A DNA stretch of 64,000 bases, taken from assembly GCA_015057315.1 (NCBI GenBank), contig SVER01000018.1, positions 1-64,000 on the forward strand, in the 5' to 3' direction. How positions within the stretch are numbered: position 1 is the stretch's first letter; each line of letters begins with the position of its first letter. The translations under genes and the position numbers were made by a program. This document shows, in pieces, positions 1 to 8,798 of the stretch. Below the pieces are notes generated by a model. The model did not search any database. It saw only the letters and a program-made list of their open reading frames with translations, and was not told where the DNA came from. The stretch comes from Pseudobutyrivibrio ruminis. GTDB taxonomy: Bacteria; Bacillota; Clostridia; Lachnospirales; Lachnospiraceae.

Positions 1-26
1 TTCAAATGAATATTTTGCCATAAAAA

Positions 27-75
27 TACCGACCTCCAATCGTTAGATTATTGGTCTAACTTTTGGGGGTCGGTA
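27..75 (-). terminator. Rho-independent terminator after rpsA
   Basis: A 13-bp stem (27-39 with 63-75, one G-U type pair) encloses a second inner stem (42-47 with 55-60). On the minus strand it is followed by a T-rich run (A-run at 21-26 on the plus strand). It lies 40 bases beyond the rpsA stop and probably ends the RpiR-flavoprotein-cmk-ispH-rpsA transcript. Confidence 0.8.
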
Positions 76-115
76 CATAGCCAATGACTCTATCTTTACA
101 TTATGTGATTAAAAA

Positions 116-1228
116 TTACTCCTCTGAAGCAACCTCTTCAATGTTAACATCTGCAACGTCAGCTTCATCTGCCTCTGGCTCAAGGAGTGCCTTAATAGAA
201 AGGCTAATCTTCTTCTCTTCATCGTTGAACTCAACAACCTTAGCCTCGATATCCTGACCAACTGTAAGAACATCAGAAGGCTTCTCAATACGATCCTTAG
301 AAATCTGTGAAACGTGAAGAAGTGCATCGATACCAGGAGCAAGCTCTACGAAAGCACCGAAGTCCTTCATACGAACTACTTTACCCTTTACTACAGTACC
401 AACAGCGTACTTCTCAGCAGCACCATTCCATGGGTTCTCATCATCGAACTTGCAAGAAAGTGCAATCTTGCCGTCCTTAATTTCCTTAACGAATACCTTG
501 ATTTTATCGCCAACATTAAGAGTCTTTGTAGGATTCTCAACACGACCCCAGCTCATTTCAGAAATGTGAAGAAGTCCATCAGCACCACCTAAATCGATGA
601 ATGCACCAAAATCCTTAACATTCTTAACTGTTCCTTCGAATTCCTGACCTACAGCAATCTTTGCCATAAGTTCTTCCTGAGCCTTAGCTCTATCTGCAAC
701 AAGAAGAGTCTTTCTGTTACCAATAATTCTACGACGCTTTGGATCAAATTCTGTGATAACGAAGCTGATTTCCTGTCCCTGATACTTTGTAAGATCCTTT
801 TCGTATACATCTGATACGAATGAAGCAGGAATAAATACTCTAGCTTCATCAACAACTACAGTAAGACCACCCTTAAGTACCTTATCAACTGTTGCTGTAA
901 GAACTTCACCGTTCTCGAAAGCTTCTGCAAGTCTTTCATTGCCCTTTTCCTGAGCAAGTCTCTTGTAAGAAAGAAGAACCTGTCCTTCACCATCATTTAC
1001 CTTGATTACGATAGCTGATAAAGGATCACCAACTTTAACAACAGTAGTAAGATCAACATTAGATTCGTTTGTGTACTCTGAACGTGTTATAATACCGTCT
1101 GACTTGTAACCGATATTTAAAACGATTTCATCAGGCTTAACGCTAATAACAGTACCGTCTACTACCTCTCCATTGTGTATAGTTTTAAATGATTCCTCCA
1201 GCATTTGTTCAAAACTCATTTCTGACAT
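116..1228 (-). CDS. rpsA: 30S ribosomal protein S1 (four S1 domains)
   Basis: RNA-binding S1-family protein that helps the 30S subunit hold mRNA. Four S1 domains can be read at about residues 16-84, 100-170, 188-258 and 275-343; the third and fourth carry the typical KDFGAF and LLHIS/LLHVS signatures. The length of 370 aa fits the short Gram-positive S1 type rather than the six-domain E. coli protein. The C-terminal 25 residues are acidic. The start ATG lies inside the last codons of ispH (13-base overlap, different frame), with a GAGGAGG ribosome binding site within ispH, so translation is probably coupled. In many clostridia IspH and S1 are one fused polypeptide; here they are separate. Confidence 0.95.
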   Translation of the reverse strand: MSEMSFEQMLEESFKTIHNGEVVDGTVISVKPDEIVLNIGYKSDGIITRSEYTNESNVDLTTVVKVGDPLSAIVIKVNDGEGQVLLSYKRLAQEKGNERLAEAFENGEVLTATVDKVLKGGLTVVVDEARVFIPASFVSDVYEKDLTKYQGQEISFVITEFDPKRRRIIGNRKTLLVADRAKAQEELMAKIAVGQEFEGTVKNVKDFGAFIDLGGADGLLHISEMSWGRVENPTKTLNVGDKIKVFVKEIKDGKIALSCKFDDENPWNGAAEKYAVGTVVKGKVVRMKDFGAFVELAPGIDALLHVSQISKDRIEKPSDVLTVGQDIEAKVVEFNDEEKKISLSIKALLEPEADEADVADVNIEEVASEE

Positions 1229-2061
1229 TTCTTTTGAACCTCCTCAATAATATTGTTTGGGGTGGACGCCCCTGCGGTAATACCTACACTTTCAATGGAA
1301 CTAAGGTCAGATGGCTGGAAATCATCAGCCGTCTGTATATAGTAAGTATTGTTGCATCGTGTTTTGCATATCTCATACAACTTCTGCGTATTAGAAGAAT
1401 TCTTACTTCCAATTACTAACATAGCATCAACAGAGCTTGCAATATCTGCTGCTTCAACCTGTCTCTTGTTAGTCGCATCGCATATTGTATTCAAAACAAT
1501 AATATGATAACCTTTTTGCTTTATAATTTCAACTAATTCTTGAAATTTATTATGATTAAAGGTGGTTTGAGAAACAATACATATATCTCTATCAGAATTA
1601 ACTGAAAAGTCTTTAGCACACTGCTCTCCTGAAATCACAGTGTAATCTTCACCATTAATCCATCCGATAATGCCTCTAACTTCGGGATGATCGGGATTTC
1701 CAATAATCACAATATATTCCCCATTTTTAGAATGTTCATCCACTGCTCTATGTATTTTTTTTACAAAAGGACAGGTAGCATCAATAACATTATGCCCTTT
1801 TGCCTTAAGCCCTTCTTCTACAGCTTTGGTAACACCATGGGAACGAATAATAACAGTGCCTGGTGTATAAGCCTTATCCACATCCTCTTCCATAACGGTA
1901 ACACCGTGGGCTTCAAAATCCTTCACAACCTCTTCGTTATGAATGATAGGACCATAGGTATATAGCGGGCCCTGACCTTCTGAAATTTGCTTTTTTACAA
2001 CATCAACTGCCCTTTGCACTCCAAAGCAAAACCCAGCTGACTCAGCTAAAATAACATTCAT
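1216..2061 (-). CDS. ispH: 4-hydroxy-3-methylbut-2-enyl diphosphate reductase
   Basis: Last enzyme of the MEP isoprenoid pathway: reduces HMBPP to IPP and DMAPP with an iron-sulfur cluster. The three cluster cysteines are visible at C12 (GFCFGV), C97 (DATCPFV) and C194 (NTICDAT). The substrate-binding histidines fall at about H41 and H75 (RSHG), and the SQTT motif is present. At 281 aa it is full length for the stand-alone enzyme. It lies 7 bases after cmk and overlaps rpsA by 13 bases, as in the conserved clostridial cmk-ispH-rpsA block. Confidence 0.96.
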   Translation of the reverse strand: MNVILAESAGFCFGVQRAVDVVKKQISEGQGPLYTYGPIIHNEEVVKDFEAHGVTVMEEDVDKAYTPGTVIIRSHGVTKAVEEGLKAKGHNVIDATCPFVKKIHRAVDEHSKNGEYIVIIGNPDHPEVRGIIGWINGEDYTVISGEQCAKDFSVNSDRDICIVSQTTFNHNKFQELVEIIKQKGYHIIVLNTICDATNKRQVEAADIASSVDAMLVIGSKNSSNTQKLYEICKTRCNNTYYIQTADDFQPSDLSSIESVGITAGASTPNNIIEEVQKKCQK

Positions 2062-2068
2062 ACCTTAC

Positions 2069-2728
2069 CTACTTATTACAAAGATTAATAATTGCATCAA
2101 CCACTTCGTCAATAGTCATATCTGAGCTATCTACTAAAATAGCATCATCAGCCTGCTTAAGTGGACTGATTTCTCTATGTGAATCTCTATAATCTCTTTC
2201 TTCGATATCCTTGGCAATCTTATCAAAATCAGGATTTTCTCCCTTAGCCTTAAGCTCATCAAATCTTCTCTTAGCGCGGCACTCAACAGATGCTGTAAGG
2301 AATACCTTAACATCTGCATTAGGAAGTACTACTGTACCAATATCTCTTCCATCCATAATAACATCTGTAGTCTTAGCAAGCTCCTGCTGTAAGGCAACAA
2401 GCTTTGTACGAACTGCGCCATATACAGATGTTGCACTAGCCATGTTACCAACCTCTTCTGTACGAATAAGACCTGTAACATCCTCATCGTTAAGGATTAC
2501 ATGCTGAGCACCATCCTCATACTTAATAGAAACCTTAATATCATCTACCGAAGCTGAAATCTTAGCCTCATCATCCTTACTAATATTAGCACGAAGGAAA
2601 TACAAAGCCATTGCTCGATACATTGCCCCTGTGTCAACATACACATATCCCTTCTTAGCTGCAACAGCCTTAGCTATTGTAGATTTGCCTGCACCTGCAG
2701 GTCCGTCAATTGCAACATTAAATGCCAT
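2069..2728 (-). CDS. cmk: Cytidylate kinase
   Basis: Phosphorylates CMP and dCMP to the diphosphates with ATP. The P-loop GPAGAGKST follows the first strand, and the YVDTGAMYRA and DGRDIGTVV motifs of the NMP-kinase family are intact. The longest open frame begins at a TTG five codons upstream, but that TTG-GAG-GAT stretch is itself the ribosome binding site (GGAGGAT). The ATG at 2728 is therefore chosen, giving 219 aa, normal for the family. Confidence 0.95.
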   Translation of the reverse strand: MAFNVAIDGPAGAGKSTIAKAVAAKKGYVYVDTGAMYRAMALYFLRANISKDDEAKISASVDDIKVSIKYEDGAQHVILNDEDVTGLIRTEEVGNMASATSVYGAVRTKLVALQQELAKTTDVIMDGRDIGTVVLPNADVKVFLTASVECRAKRRFDELKAKGENPDFDKIAKDIEERDYRDSHREISPLKQADDAILVDSSDMTIDEVVDAIINLCNK

Positions 2729-2749
2729 TAATCTATCCTCCAAATATAT

Positions 2750-3982
2750 TTAATCTATTGAAATACCTGCTAAATAACCTGTTGACCAGGCAATCTGCAG
2801 ATTGAAGCCACCAGTGAAGGCGTCAAGATCAAGGACCTCACCAGCAACAGATAATCCATTTATATTTTTACATTTCATTGTGGATGGGTCAATATCTTTT
2901 ACAGAAATTCCCCCCTGTGTAATGATAGCTTCCTTGTATTCCCTAAGACCTGTAATGGTAAAAGGAAAGGCCTTAAGCAAATGAACCAAATCATTTCTTT
3001 CTTCCTTTGTAATAGAATTGATTTGTCTCATATCATCAAAATCCAAAATATCAATAACTACAGGCACCATTGATGAAGGAAGGAGCCCACGCAGCACAGA
3101 GCTTAAATGCTTGTTCATATTATCATTAAAATCTCTAAGGATTCTTGCATCTAATTCATCAAATGATAAAGCTGGCTTTAAATCAATAGAAGCCTTGAGC
3201 CTTCCAGCCTGTGTAAGCTTTTTTCCTATTATGGAGCTTGCAGATAGTACCAACGGACCTGATACGCCAAAGTGGGTAAACAGCATCTCACCAAAGCCAT
3301 CGTAAATCTTCTTTTTACCATCAGATATAGTAAGAGTAACATTCTTAAGGGCAAGCCCTTGCATATCGGGAATATAGCCCTCAGCCACGTTTAAAGGAAC
3401 AAGGGCAGGACGTGTATCCGTAACCTTTAGGCCAATGTCCTTAGCCCATTTAAGCCCATCACCTGTAGAGCCAGTGGTCTGATATGACAGGCCACCAGTG
3501 CAAAGAATAATTGCATCAGCATTTATAGTTTCTTTATTCTTAAGCTTTACACCATAAGCCTTTTCATCTTTAATAAGAATCTGTGCAACCTCAGTGTTAA
3601 GCCTAATATCTACATTATATTCATTCAGCCCATTCTTAAGAGCCTTTGTAATATCTGATGCATGGTCAGATGTAGGAAAAGCTCGATTCCCACGCTCCAC
3701 CTTAGTTTCAGTTCCATGCATTTCGATAAAATCTATCATTGCATCCGAATTAAATGTGTAAATAGCGCTATATAAAAACTTAGGATTACTAACCACATTC
3801 TTAAGAAAATCTTCTTCACTGCAGGCGTTTGTAAAATTACATCTGCCCTTGCCTGTGATATAAATCTTCTTTCCAAGCTTTTCATTCTTTTCAAGAAGAA
3901 TAACTGAATGTCCACACATTCCAGCTGCGTATGCCGCCATCATACCTGCAGCACCACCGCCTATAACTATAACCTTGCTCAT
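2750..3982 (-). CDS. HI0933-family NAD(P)/FAD-dependent oxidoreductase
   Basis: Flavoprotein of the HI0933/YhiN (BaiN-like) family. The N-terminal dinucleotide-binding motif VIGGGAAGMMAA is followed by EKNEKLGKK and the family signature GKGRCNFTN at about residues 44-52. The C-terminal part carries GGFNLQIAWSTG, the second FAD contact region. Length 410 aa is usual. The physiological substrate is unknown for most members; some reduce bile-acid intermediates, but nothing here supports that role. The start codon overlaps the stop of the RpiR gene (TAATG), so the two are co-translated, and cmk follows in the same operon. Confidence 0.88.
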   Translation of the reverse strand: MSKVIVIGGGAAGMMAAYAAGMCGHSVILLEKNEKLGKKIYITGKGRCNFTNACSEEDFLKNVVSNPKFLYSAIYTFNSDAMIDFIEMHGTETKVERGNRAFPTSDHASDITKALKNGLNEYNVDIRLNTEVAQILIKDEKAYGVKLKNKETINADAIILCTGGLSYQTTGSTGDGLKWAKDIGLKVTDTRPALVPLNVAEGYIPDMQGLALKNVTLTISDGKKKIYDGFGEMLFTHFGVSGPLVLSASSIIGKKLTQAGRLKASIDLKPALSFDELDARILRDFNDNMNKHLSSVLRGLLPSSMVPVVIDILDFDDMRQINSITKEERNDLVHLLKAFPFTITGLREYKEAIITQGGISVKDIDPSTMKCKNINGLSVAGEVLDLDAFTGGFNLQIAWSTGYLAGISID

Positions 3983-4896
3983 TAGTTCTCTCCTGGATAA
4001 TACATCTTAAGGGAATCGTCCACCAAATCAATCTCATCATTCTCATAGAATTGATAATCGTTCCAGACTTCCTCAATCATTTCTAGATTCTTGGCCACCT
4101 GAGCCTGACGCCTATTGCAAAGCGCAACTATCATAGCATTTATAACAGAAAGTGGTGCCACCAAGGAATCAACTGCAGCATGCATATCACTTTCTGCAAT
4201 AAGATTGCATGAGCTGTAAAGGTTCATAGGAGAATGTATTGAATCTGTGATTGTGATTACATTAGCCCTTCTGTTATTGGCAAACTCAAGTGCCTTTAGG
4301 GTACGCATGGAATATCTAGGAAATGATATACCGATAATACAATCTTCCTCAGTAATATGTATCATCTGTTCAAATAATTCCGACGTTGAACTAGTCTGCA
4401 AGTTTACTACATTATCAAAAATCATATTAAGATAAAACGAAAGAAATGATGCAAGTGGCGCACAGGTACGGATACCTACAACATAAATACGTCTTGCATT
4501 AAGTATTGTCTCAACAGCATTGTCAAATGCCGCCTCATCAATAGATTCCATAGTATTTTTAATCTTTAGTGCATCAGAAGAAAGCACCGTACGAAGAACA
4601 CCGTTTTGCTCGATGCCACCGTTTGTTATCTCTATTCTATCGGATGTGTTAAGCTTGTTTCTAACCAAGCCCTCTAGAGCCTCCTGAAACTCAGGATATC
4701 CCTTATAGCCAATAAAGGATGCAAAGCGCACAACTGTAGATTCAGATACGCCTATAATCTCACCAAGCTTTGCAGCAGTAAGAAAAACTGCCTTGTCGTA
4801 ATTATCAATAATATAATTAGCAAGCAGCTTCTGCCCCTTTGACATCCTGCCATATTTCTCATTAATTTTTGAAATTAAATCTGTAGTAGTAGCCAT
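3982..4896 (-). CDS. MurR/RpiR family transcriptional regulator
   Basis: DNA-binding regulator with an N-terminal RpiR-type helix-turn-helix (about residues 5-75, including LGEIIGVSESTVVRFASFIGYKGYPEFQ) and a C-terminal SIS sugar-phosphate domain (about residues 120-250). Such proteins usually sense a phosphosugar. Here it heads an operon with a flavoprotein and cmk rather than sugar genes, so its ligand cannot be inferred. The frame is open for four more codons upstream, but the ATG at 4896 is preceded by an AGGTG ribosome binding site that overlaps those codons, so it is preferred. Confidence 0.85.
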   Translation of the reverse strand: MATTTDLISKINEKYGRMSKGQKLLANYIIDNYDKAVFLTAAKLGEIIGVSESTVVRFASFIGYKGYPEFQEALEGLVRNKLNTSDRIEITNGGIEQNGVLRTVLSSDALKIKNTMESIDEAAFDNAVETILNARRIYVVGIRTCAPLASFLSFYLNMIFDNVVNLQTSSTSELFEQMIHITEEDCIIGISFPRYSMRTLKALEFANNRRANVITITDSIHSPMNLYSSCNLIAESDMHAAVDSLVAPLSVINAMIVALCNRRQAQVAKNLEMIEEVWNDYQFYENDEIDLVDDSLKMYYPGEN

Positions 4897-4945
4897 AAAA
4901 CACCTCATAAATGTTTATTGAGATATTTATTATATTAAAAAAAAA

Positions 4946-4975
4946 TAGGCAATGCAAGAAATCTTGCATTGCCTA
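4946..4975 (-). terminator. Terminator of the decarboxylase operon
   Basis: Perfect 14-bp stem (4946-4959 with 4962-4975) with an almost loopless AA turn. On the minus strand it is followed by nine T residues (A-run 4937-4945). It lies 25 bases after the oadA-like stop and isolates that operon from the RpiR gene. Confidence 0.92.
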
Positions 4976-4999
4976 TTAAATTTAAAATTAATAATAATC

Positions 5000-6418
5000 C
5001 TATACAGGATAAGCCTTGTTTACTGTATCAGCCTTTTTAGGATCAACCTTTGTCTGCTGAGCCTCACGATACTCGAAGAATTCTGTAGCTACCTTTGGGA
5101 ACAAAGCGTAAGATAAAACATCTTCATCCTGCTGCTTCCATCTAGCGCACTCTTCCTCGAACTTAGGAAGACCTGGCTCAAGTAAATCTGCAGGACGGCA
5201 TGTAATAGCCTTATCCTTGTCAGCGCCAAGTGCCTTCTCAACAACCTCTGGGTTGAATGGCTTAACTGTCTGGCCATACTTACCAAGAAGGATATCCTTA
5301 GTCTGCTCTGTAACGACCTTGTATCTCTCACCCATAAGAACATTGAATACAGCCTGTGTACCAACGATCTGTGATGAAGGAGTAACAAGTGGTGGCTCAC
5401 CAAGGTCTTTACGTACACGTGGTACTTCCTCAAGAACCTCGCGAAGCTTATCTTCCTTACCCTGCTCCTTTAACTGGCTGATAAGGTTTGAAAGCATACC
5501 GCCAGGAACCTGGTAACGAAGTGTATTGATGTTAACACCAAGAACCTTTGTAGACATAAGTCCGCTCTCAATGCACTCTTCTCTGTATGGACGGAAGTAA
5601 TCAGCGATTTCAGAAAGAAGCTCCTGATCAAATCCAGTGTCGTATGGTGTGCCTTCAAATGCAGCAGCCATAACCTCTGTAGCTGGCTGAGATGTACCAA
5701 GTGCAAATGGTGACATTGCACAGTCAATAATATCTGCACCAGCCTCAACAGACTTAAGGTAAGTCATACTTGCAACGCCTGATGTGTAGTGTGTATGCAT
5801 TTCGATTGGAAGCGATGTAGATTCCTTTAATGCTGTAACAAGCTCATAAGCCTTTGCAGGTACAAGTAAGCCTGCCATATCCTTGATACAGATAGAATCT
5901 GCGCCCATATCCTCGATACGCTTTGCAATATTCTTCCAGTAATCAAGTGTATAAGCCTCGCCAAGTGTATAAGAAAGAGCAACCTGAGCGTGACCATTTT
6001 CCTTCTTTGTAGCATTTACTGCTGTCTGAAGGTTTCTGATATCGTTAAGGCAGTCAAAAATACGAATGATATCAATACCATTAGCAATTGACTTCTGAAC
6101 GAAATATTCTACAACATCATCTGGATACTGGCTGTATCCTAAGATGTTCTGACCTCTGAAAAGCATCTGAAGCTTTGTGTTCTTAAATCCATCACGAAGC
6201 TTACGAAGTCTATCCCATGGATCTTCCTTTAAGAATCTAAGGCAAGCATCGAATGTAGCACCGCCCCAGCATTCTACTGCGTTGTAGCCAACCTTATCCA
6301 TCTTATCAATGATAGGAAGCATCATAGAGGTAGGCATACGAGTTGCTATAAGAGACTGATGTGCATCACGGAGCACTGTCTCTGTAATTTTAACTGGCTT
6401 TGGACTAATATCTGCCAT
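5000..6418 (-). CDS. oadA: Oxaloacetate decarboxylase alpha / 5S-type carboxyltransferase
   Basis: Carboxyltransferase of the pyruvate carboxylase/OadA family, which moves CO2 between oxaloacetate/pyruvate and biotin. The metal site is visible as D18 (LRDAHQS) and H208/H210 (MHTHYTSG); the active-site lysine is K179 (CIKDMAG). The protein ends at 472 aa and has no C-terminal biotinyl domain; the biotin carrier is the separate gene at 7620. This arrangement resembles the 5S subunit of Propionibacterium transcarboxylase as well as clostridial OadA. It is the last gene of the five-gene operon and has a strong AGGAGG site. Confidence 0.9.
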   Translation of the reverse strand: MADISPKPVKITETVLRDAHQSLIATRMPTSMMLPIIDKMDKVGYNAVECWGGATFDACLRFLKEDPWDRLRKLRDGFKNTKLQMLFRGQNILGYSQYPDDVVEYFVQKSIANGIDIIRIFDCLNDIRNLQTAVNATKKENGHAQVALSYTLGEAYTLDYWKNIAKRIEDMGADSICIKDMAGLLVPAKAYELVTALKESTSLPIEMHTHYTSGVASMTYLKSVEAGADIIDCAMSPFALGTSQPATEVMAAAFEGTPYDTGFDQELLSEIADYFRPYREECIESGLMSTKVLGVNINTLRYQVPGGMLSNLISQLKEQGKEDKLREVLEEVPRVRKDLGEPPLVTPSSQIVGTQAVFNVLMGERYKVVTEQTKDILLGKYGQTVKPFNPEVVEKALGADKDKAITCRPADLLEPGLPKFEEECARWKQQDEDVLSYALFPKVATEFFEYREAQQTKVDPKKADTVNKAYPV

Positions 6419-6456
6419 TATATTTTCCTCCTAATATTTAATAATCAAAGCGTATT

Positions 6457-7605
6457 CTATACACCGAAAATTGCCATAAATACGCCGGCTGCAACTGCTG
6501 TACCGATAACACCGGCAACGTTAGGTCCCATAGCATGCATAAGAAGGAAGTTTGTAGGATCCTCCTCTGCACCAACCTTCTGAGAAACACGTGCAGCCAT
6601 AGGAACGGCAGATACACCAGCCGAACCAATAAGTGGATTAATCTTACCATGTGTAAGATGACATAAAATCTTACCAAATAATACACCAGCAGCTGTACCA
6701 AATACGAATGCTACAAGACCAAGAACAACGATCTTGATAGTAGCTGCATTAAGGAATGCCTCAGCTGATGTAGAAGCACCTACAGATGTACCAAGTAAGA
6801 TAACTACAATGTACATAAGAGCATTAGATGCTGTTTCTGTAAGCTGGTTAACAACGCCTGACTCCTTGAAAAGGTTACCAAGCATAAGCATACCAACAAG
6901 AGGTGCTGTTGTAGGTAGAATCAAACATACGATGATTGTAACTACAATAGGGAATAAAATTTTCTCTAGCTTAGATACAGGTCTAAGCTGAGCCATCTTA
7001 ATTGAACGCTCCTTCTTAGTTGTAAGAGCCTTCATAATAGGTGGCTGAATAATAGGAACAAGTGACATATATGAGTATGCTGCAACAGCAATAGGTCCCA
7101 TAAGTGCTGACTGTCCTAATTTACCAGCTAAGAAAATTGATGTAGGTCCATCTGCACCACCGATGATTGATACTGCAGCTGCTGCCTGATCTGAGAAGCC
7201 TAAAAGGATAGCAAGCAAATAAGCCGTGAAAATACCAATCTGTGCAGCAGCACCAAGCCAAAAGCTGATTGGGTTGGCAATAAGTGGACCGAAATCTGTC
7301 ATAGCTCCAACACCCATGAAAATAAGTGATGGAAGAATTGAATACTCATCAAGAGTATAGAAATAATAAAGCAAGCCGCCTACACCATTAGATGTTTCCT
7401 CTGGTGAAGCAATAATATCAGGATAGATATTTACAAGTAACATACCAAATGCGATTGGAAGTAAAAGTAAAGGCTCATATCCCTTCTTGATTGCTAGATA
7501 AAGGAAAACACAGGCAACCGCTATCATGACATAGTTACCCCAAGTCAGATTGAAAAATGCAGTCTGATGTGCGAGGTTTAACAATGTCTCTCCAACGTAA
7601 CTCAT
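6457..7605 (-). CDS. oadB: Na+-translocating decarboxylase beta subunit
   Basis: Integral membrane subunit that decarboxylates carboxybiotin and exports Na+ (OadB/GcdB/MmdB family). It is very hydrophobic, with about nine or more membrane segments, and carries the conserved IIGGADGPTSIF motif around residue 150, which holds the key aspartate of the ion path. The C-terminal NFLLMHAMGPNVAGVIG segment is also typical. Length 382 aa is normal. It sits between the biotin carrier and the alpha-type carboxyltransferase. Confidence 0.93.
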   Translation of the reverse strand: MSYVGETLLNLAHQTAFFNLTWGNYVMIAVACVFLYLAIKKGYEPLLLLPIAFGMLLVNIYPDIIASPEETSNGVGGLLYYFYTLDEYSILPSLIFMGVGAMTDFGPLIANPISFWLGAAAQIGIFTAYLLAILLGFSDQAAAAVSIIGGADGPTSIFLAGKLGQSALMGPIAVAAYSYMSLVPIIQPPIMKALTTKKERSIKMAQLRPVSKLEKILFPIVVTIIVCLILPTTAPLVGMLMLGNLFKESGVVNQLTETASNALMYIVVILLGTSVGASTSAEAFLNAATIKIVVLGLVAFVFGTAAGVLFGKILCHLTHGKINPLIGSAGVSAVPMAARVSQKVGAEEDPTNFLLMHAMGPNVAGVIGTAVAAGVFMAIFGV

Positions 7606-7619
7606 GTGTAATCCTCCTA

Positions 7620-7979
7620 TTAGTTCATAGTTGCAAGTAATGCGCCAGCATCAACCTGCTGACCTTCGTTGCAGTTGATAGATGCAACAGTACCATCCTG
7701 TGGTGCAACAACAGGTGTTTCCATCTTCATAACCTCAAGAACAACAACTGGGTCACCCTTCTTTACAGCTGTACCAGCTGCGGCTGCAATCTTAACTACC
7801 TTACCAGCAGCACCAGCTTCAATCTTAACAGCGCCAGCTGAACCTGTGCTTGCAGGTGCTGCAGGAGCAGCTGCCTTAGGTGCAGCGGCAGGTGTTACAG
7901 GAGAAACTCCTGAGCCTCCCTTATCTTCTACAGTTACATCATAAACTGTTCCATTAACAGTAATTGTATAATTTTTCAT
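7620..7979 (-). CDS. Biotin carboxyl carrier protein of decarboxylase
   Basis: Small carrier whose biotinyl-lysine shuttles CO2 between carboxyltransferase and the membrane pump. The N-terminal 20 residues form a beta strand pair. An Ala/Pro-rich flexible linker spans about residues 25-48, then a biotinyl domain carries the attachment motif EVMKME. At 119 aa it matches the gamma/GcdC-MmdC carriers and the 1.3S transcarboxylase subunit. It is the only biotin domain in the operon, so both carboxyltransferases probably share it. Confidence 0.93.
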   Translation of the reverse strand: MKNYTITVNGTVYDVTVEDKGGSGVSPVTPAAAPKAAAPAAPASTGSAGAVKIEAGAAGKVVKIAAAAGTAVKKGDPVVVLEVMKMETPVVAPQDGTVASINCNEGQQVDAGALLATMN

Positions 7980-7996
7980 GGTATTCCTCCTAAACT

Positions 7997-8779
7997 CTAA
8001 CGTCTTTTCTTAATTGAACGAACTACAAACGAATCTGTAGAAGCGCCTGTGCTTGCAGCAATTGCGGCAGCGATAACTGCTACTAACTGCAAATCATCTG
8101 TTTCATTTTTAACTGGTGCAGATACAGCTGCTACAGGTGCCTGGGCTACTGACTCTTCCTTAGCCTTTGTGCTGTTCTGTACCTTAGAAATAAGCTCGAA
8201 GCTCTTAATAATACCAGACATTACAACAAGCATTGCAAATACAATAAGGATACCCATTACTGTATTAAGTCCTGCCTTAGCCATTGTTTCACCAAGAGAA
8301 TATACAGGCTCGATATTGATAGCAGTAGCACCGCTCTTCATATCATTTGCATTAAATACAACTGTGAGCTTTAAATCTCTCTTAGAATAATGTCCGATAA
8401 GTGTTGCTGTAATTGTTTTACCTGACTTTGCTACATCAAATGCCTTGATTCCGCCAATGTTGAAGCTTCCAATATTGACGCCACCAACTACTGCATTGTT
8501 ATCATAGTAATCTACGAAATCGCCCTTTAAGCTATAGCATTCTTTCCAATCAGCGAACAAGCCAGCTGAAACCTGATCATCTGAGCTTTCAGCCTGTGTA
8601 ATATAGCTATCTGCTGTAAGGTCATCAACCTGCTCTAACTGAGACATTGTATTCTTAAGCATTGTTTCGTAGTTTGAAACTGGAAGACCACCGATTGTTT
8701 CATCAGCTTTGCTTCCACAAGCAGTAAGGCCAAGCATTAAAGCCAAGGTGCATAAAACCATTAATAAATTTTTTCTCAT
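7997..8779 (-). CDS. OadG-family pump subunit with lipoprotein N-terminus
   Basis: The C-terminal half resembles OadG/MmdD: a membrane helix (about residues 172-193, MGILIVFAMLVVMSGIIKSF), a short charged linker, and a tail LVAVIAAAIAAS...FVVRSIKKR typical of these gamma/delta subunits. Unusually, about 165 residues precede this, beginning with a signal peptide and lipobox (LTACGSKA) and followed by a soluble domain that I do not recognise (DUF3887-like at most). The mature protein would thus be lipid-anchored outside and also span the membrane. It overlaps nothing and has a GGAAGGTG site. Confidence 0.8.
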   Translation of the reverse strand: MRKNLLMVLCTLALMLGLTACGSKADETIGGLPVSNYETMLKNTMSQLEQVDDLTADSYITQAESSDDQVSAGLFADWKECYSLKGDFVDYYDNNAVVGGVNIGSFNIGGIKAFDVAKSGKTITATLIGHYSKRDLKLTVVFNANDMKSGATAINIEPVYSLGETMAKAGLNTVMGILIVFAMLVVMSGIIKSFELISKVQNSTKAKEESVAQAPVAAVSAPVKNETDDLQLVAVIAAAIAASTGASTDSFVVRSIKKRR

Positions 8780-8798
8780 AATGTTTCACCTTCCTGCT

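Noticed and set aside
2729-2743. Upstream TTG start for cmk
   Set aside because: The codons TTG-GAG-GAT form the ribosome binding site for the ATG at 2728.
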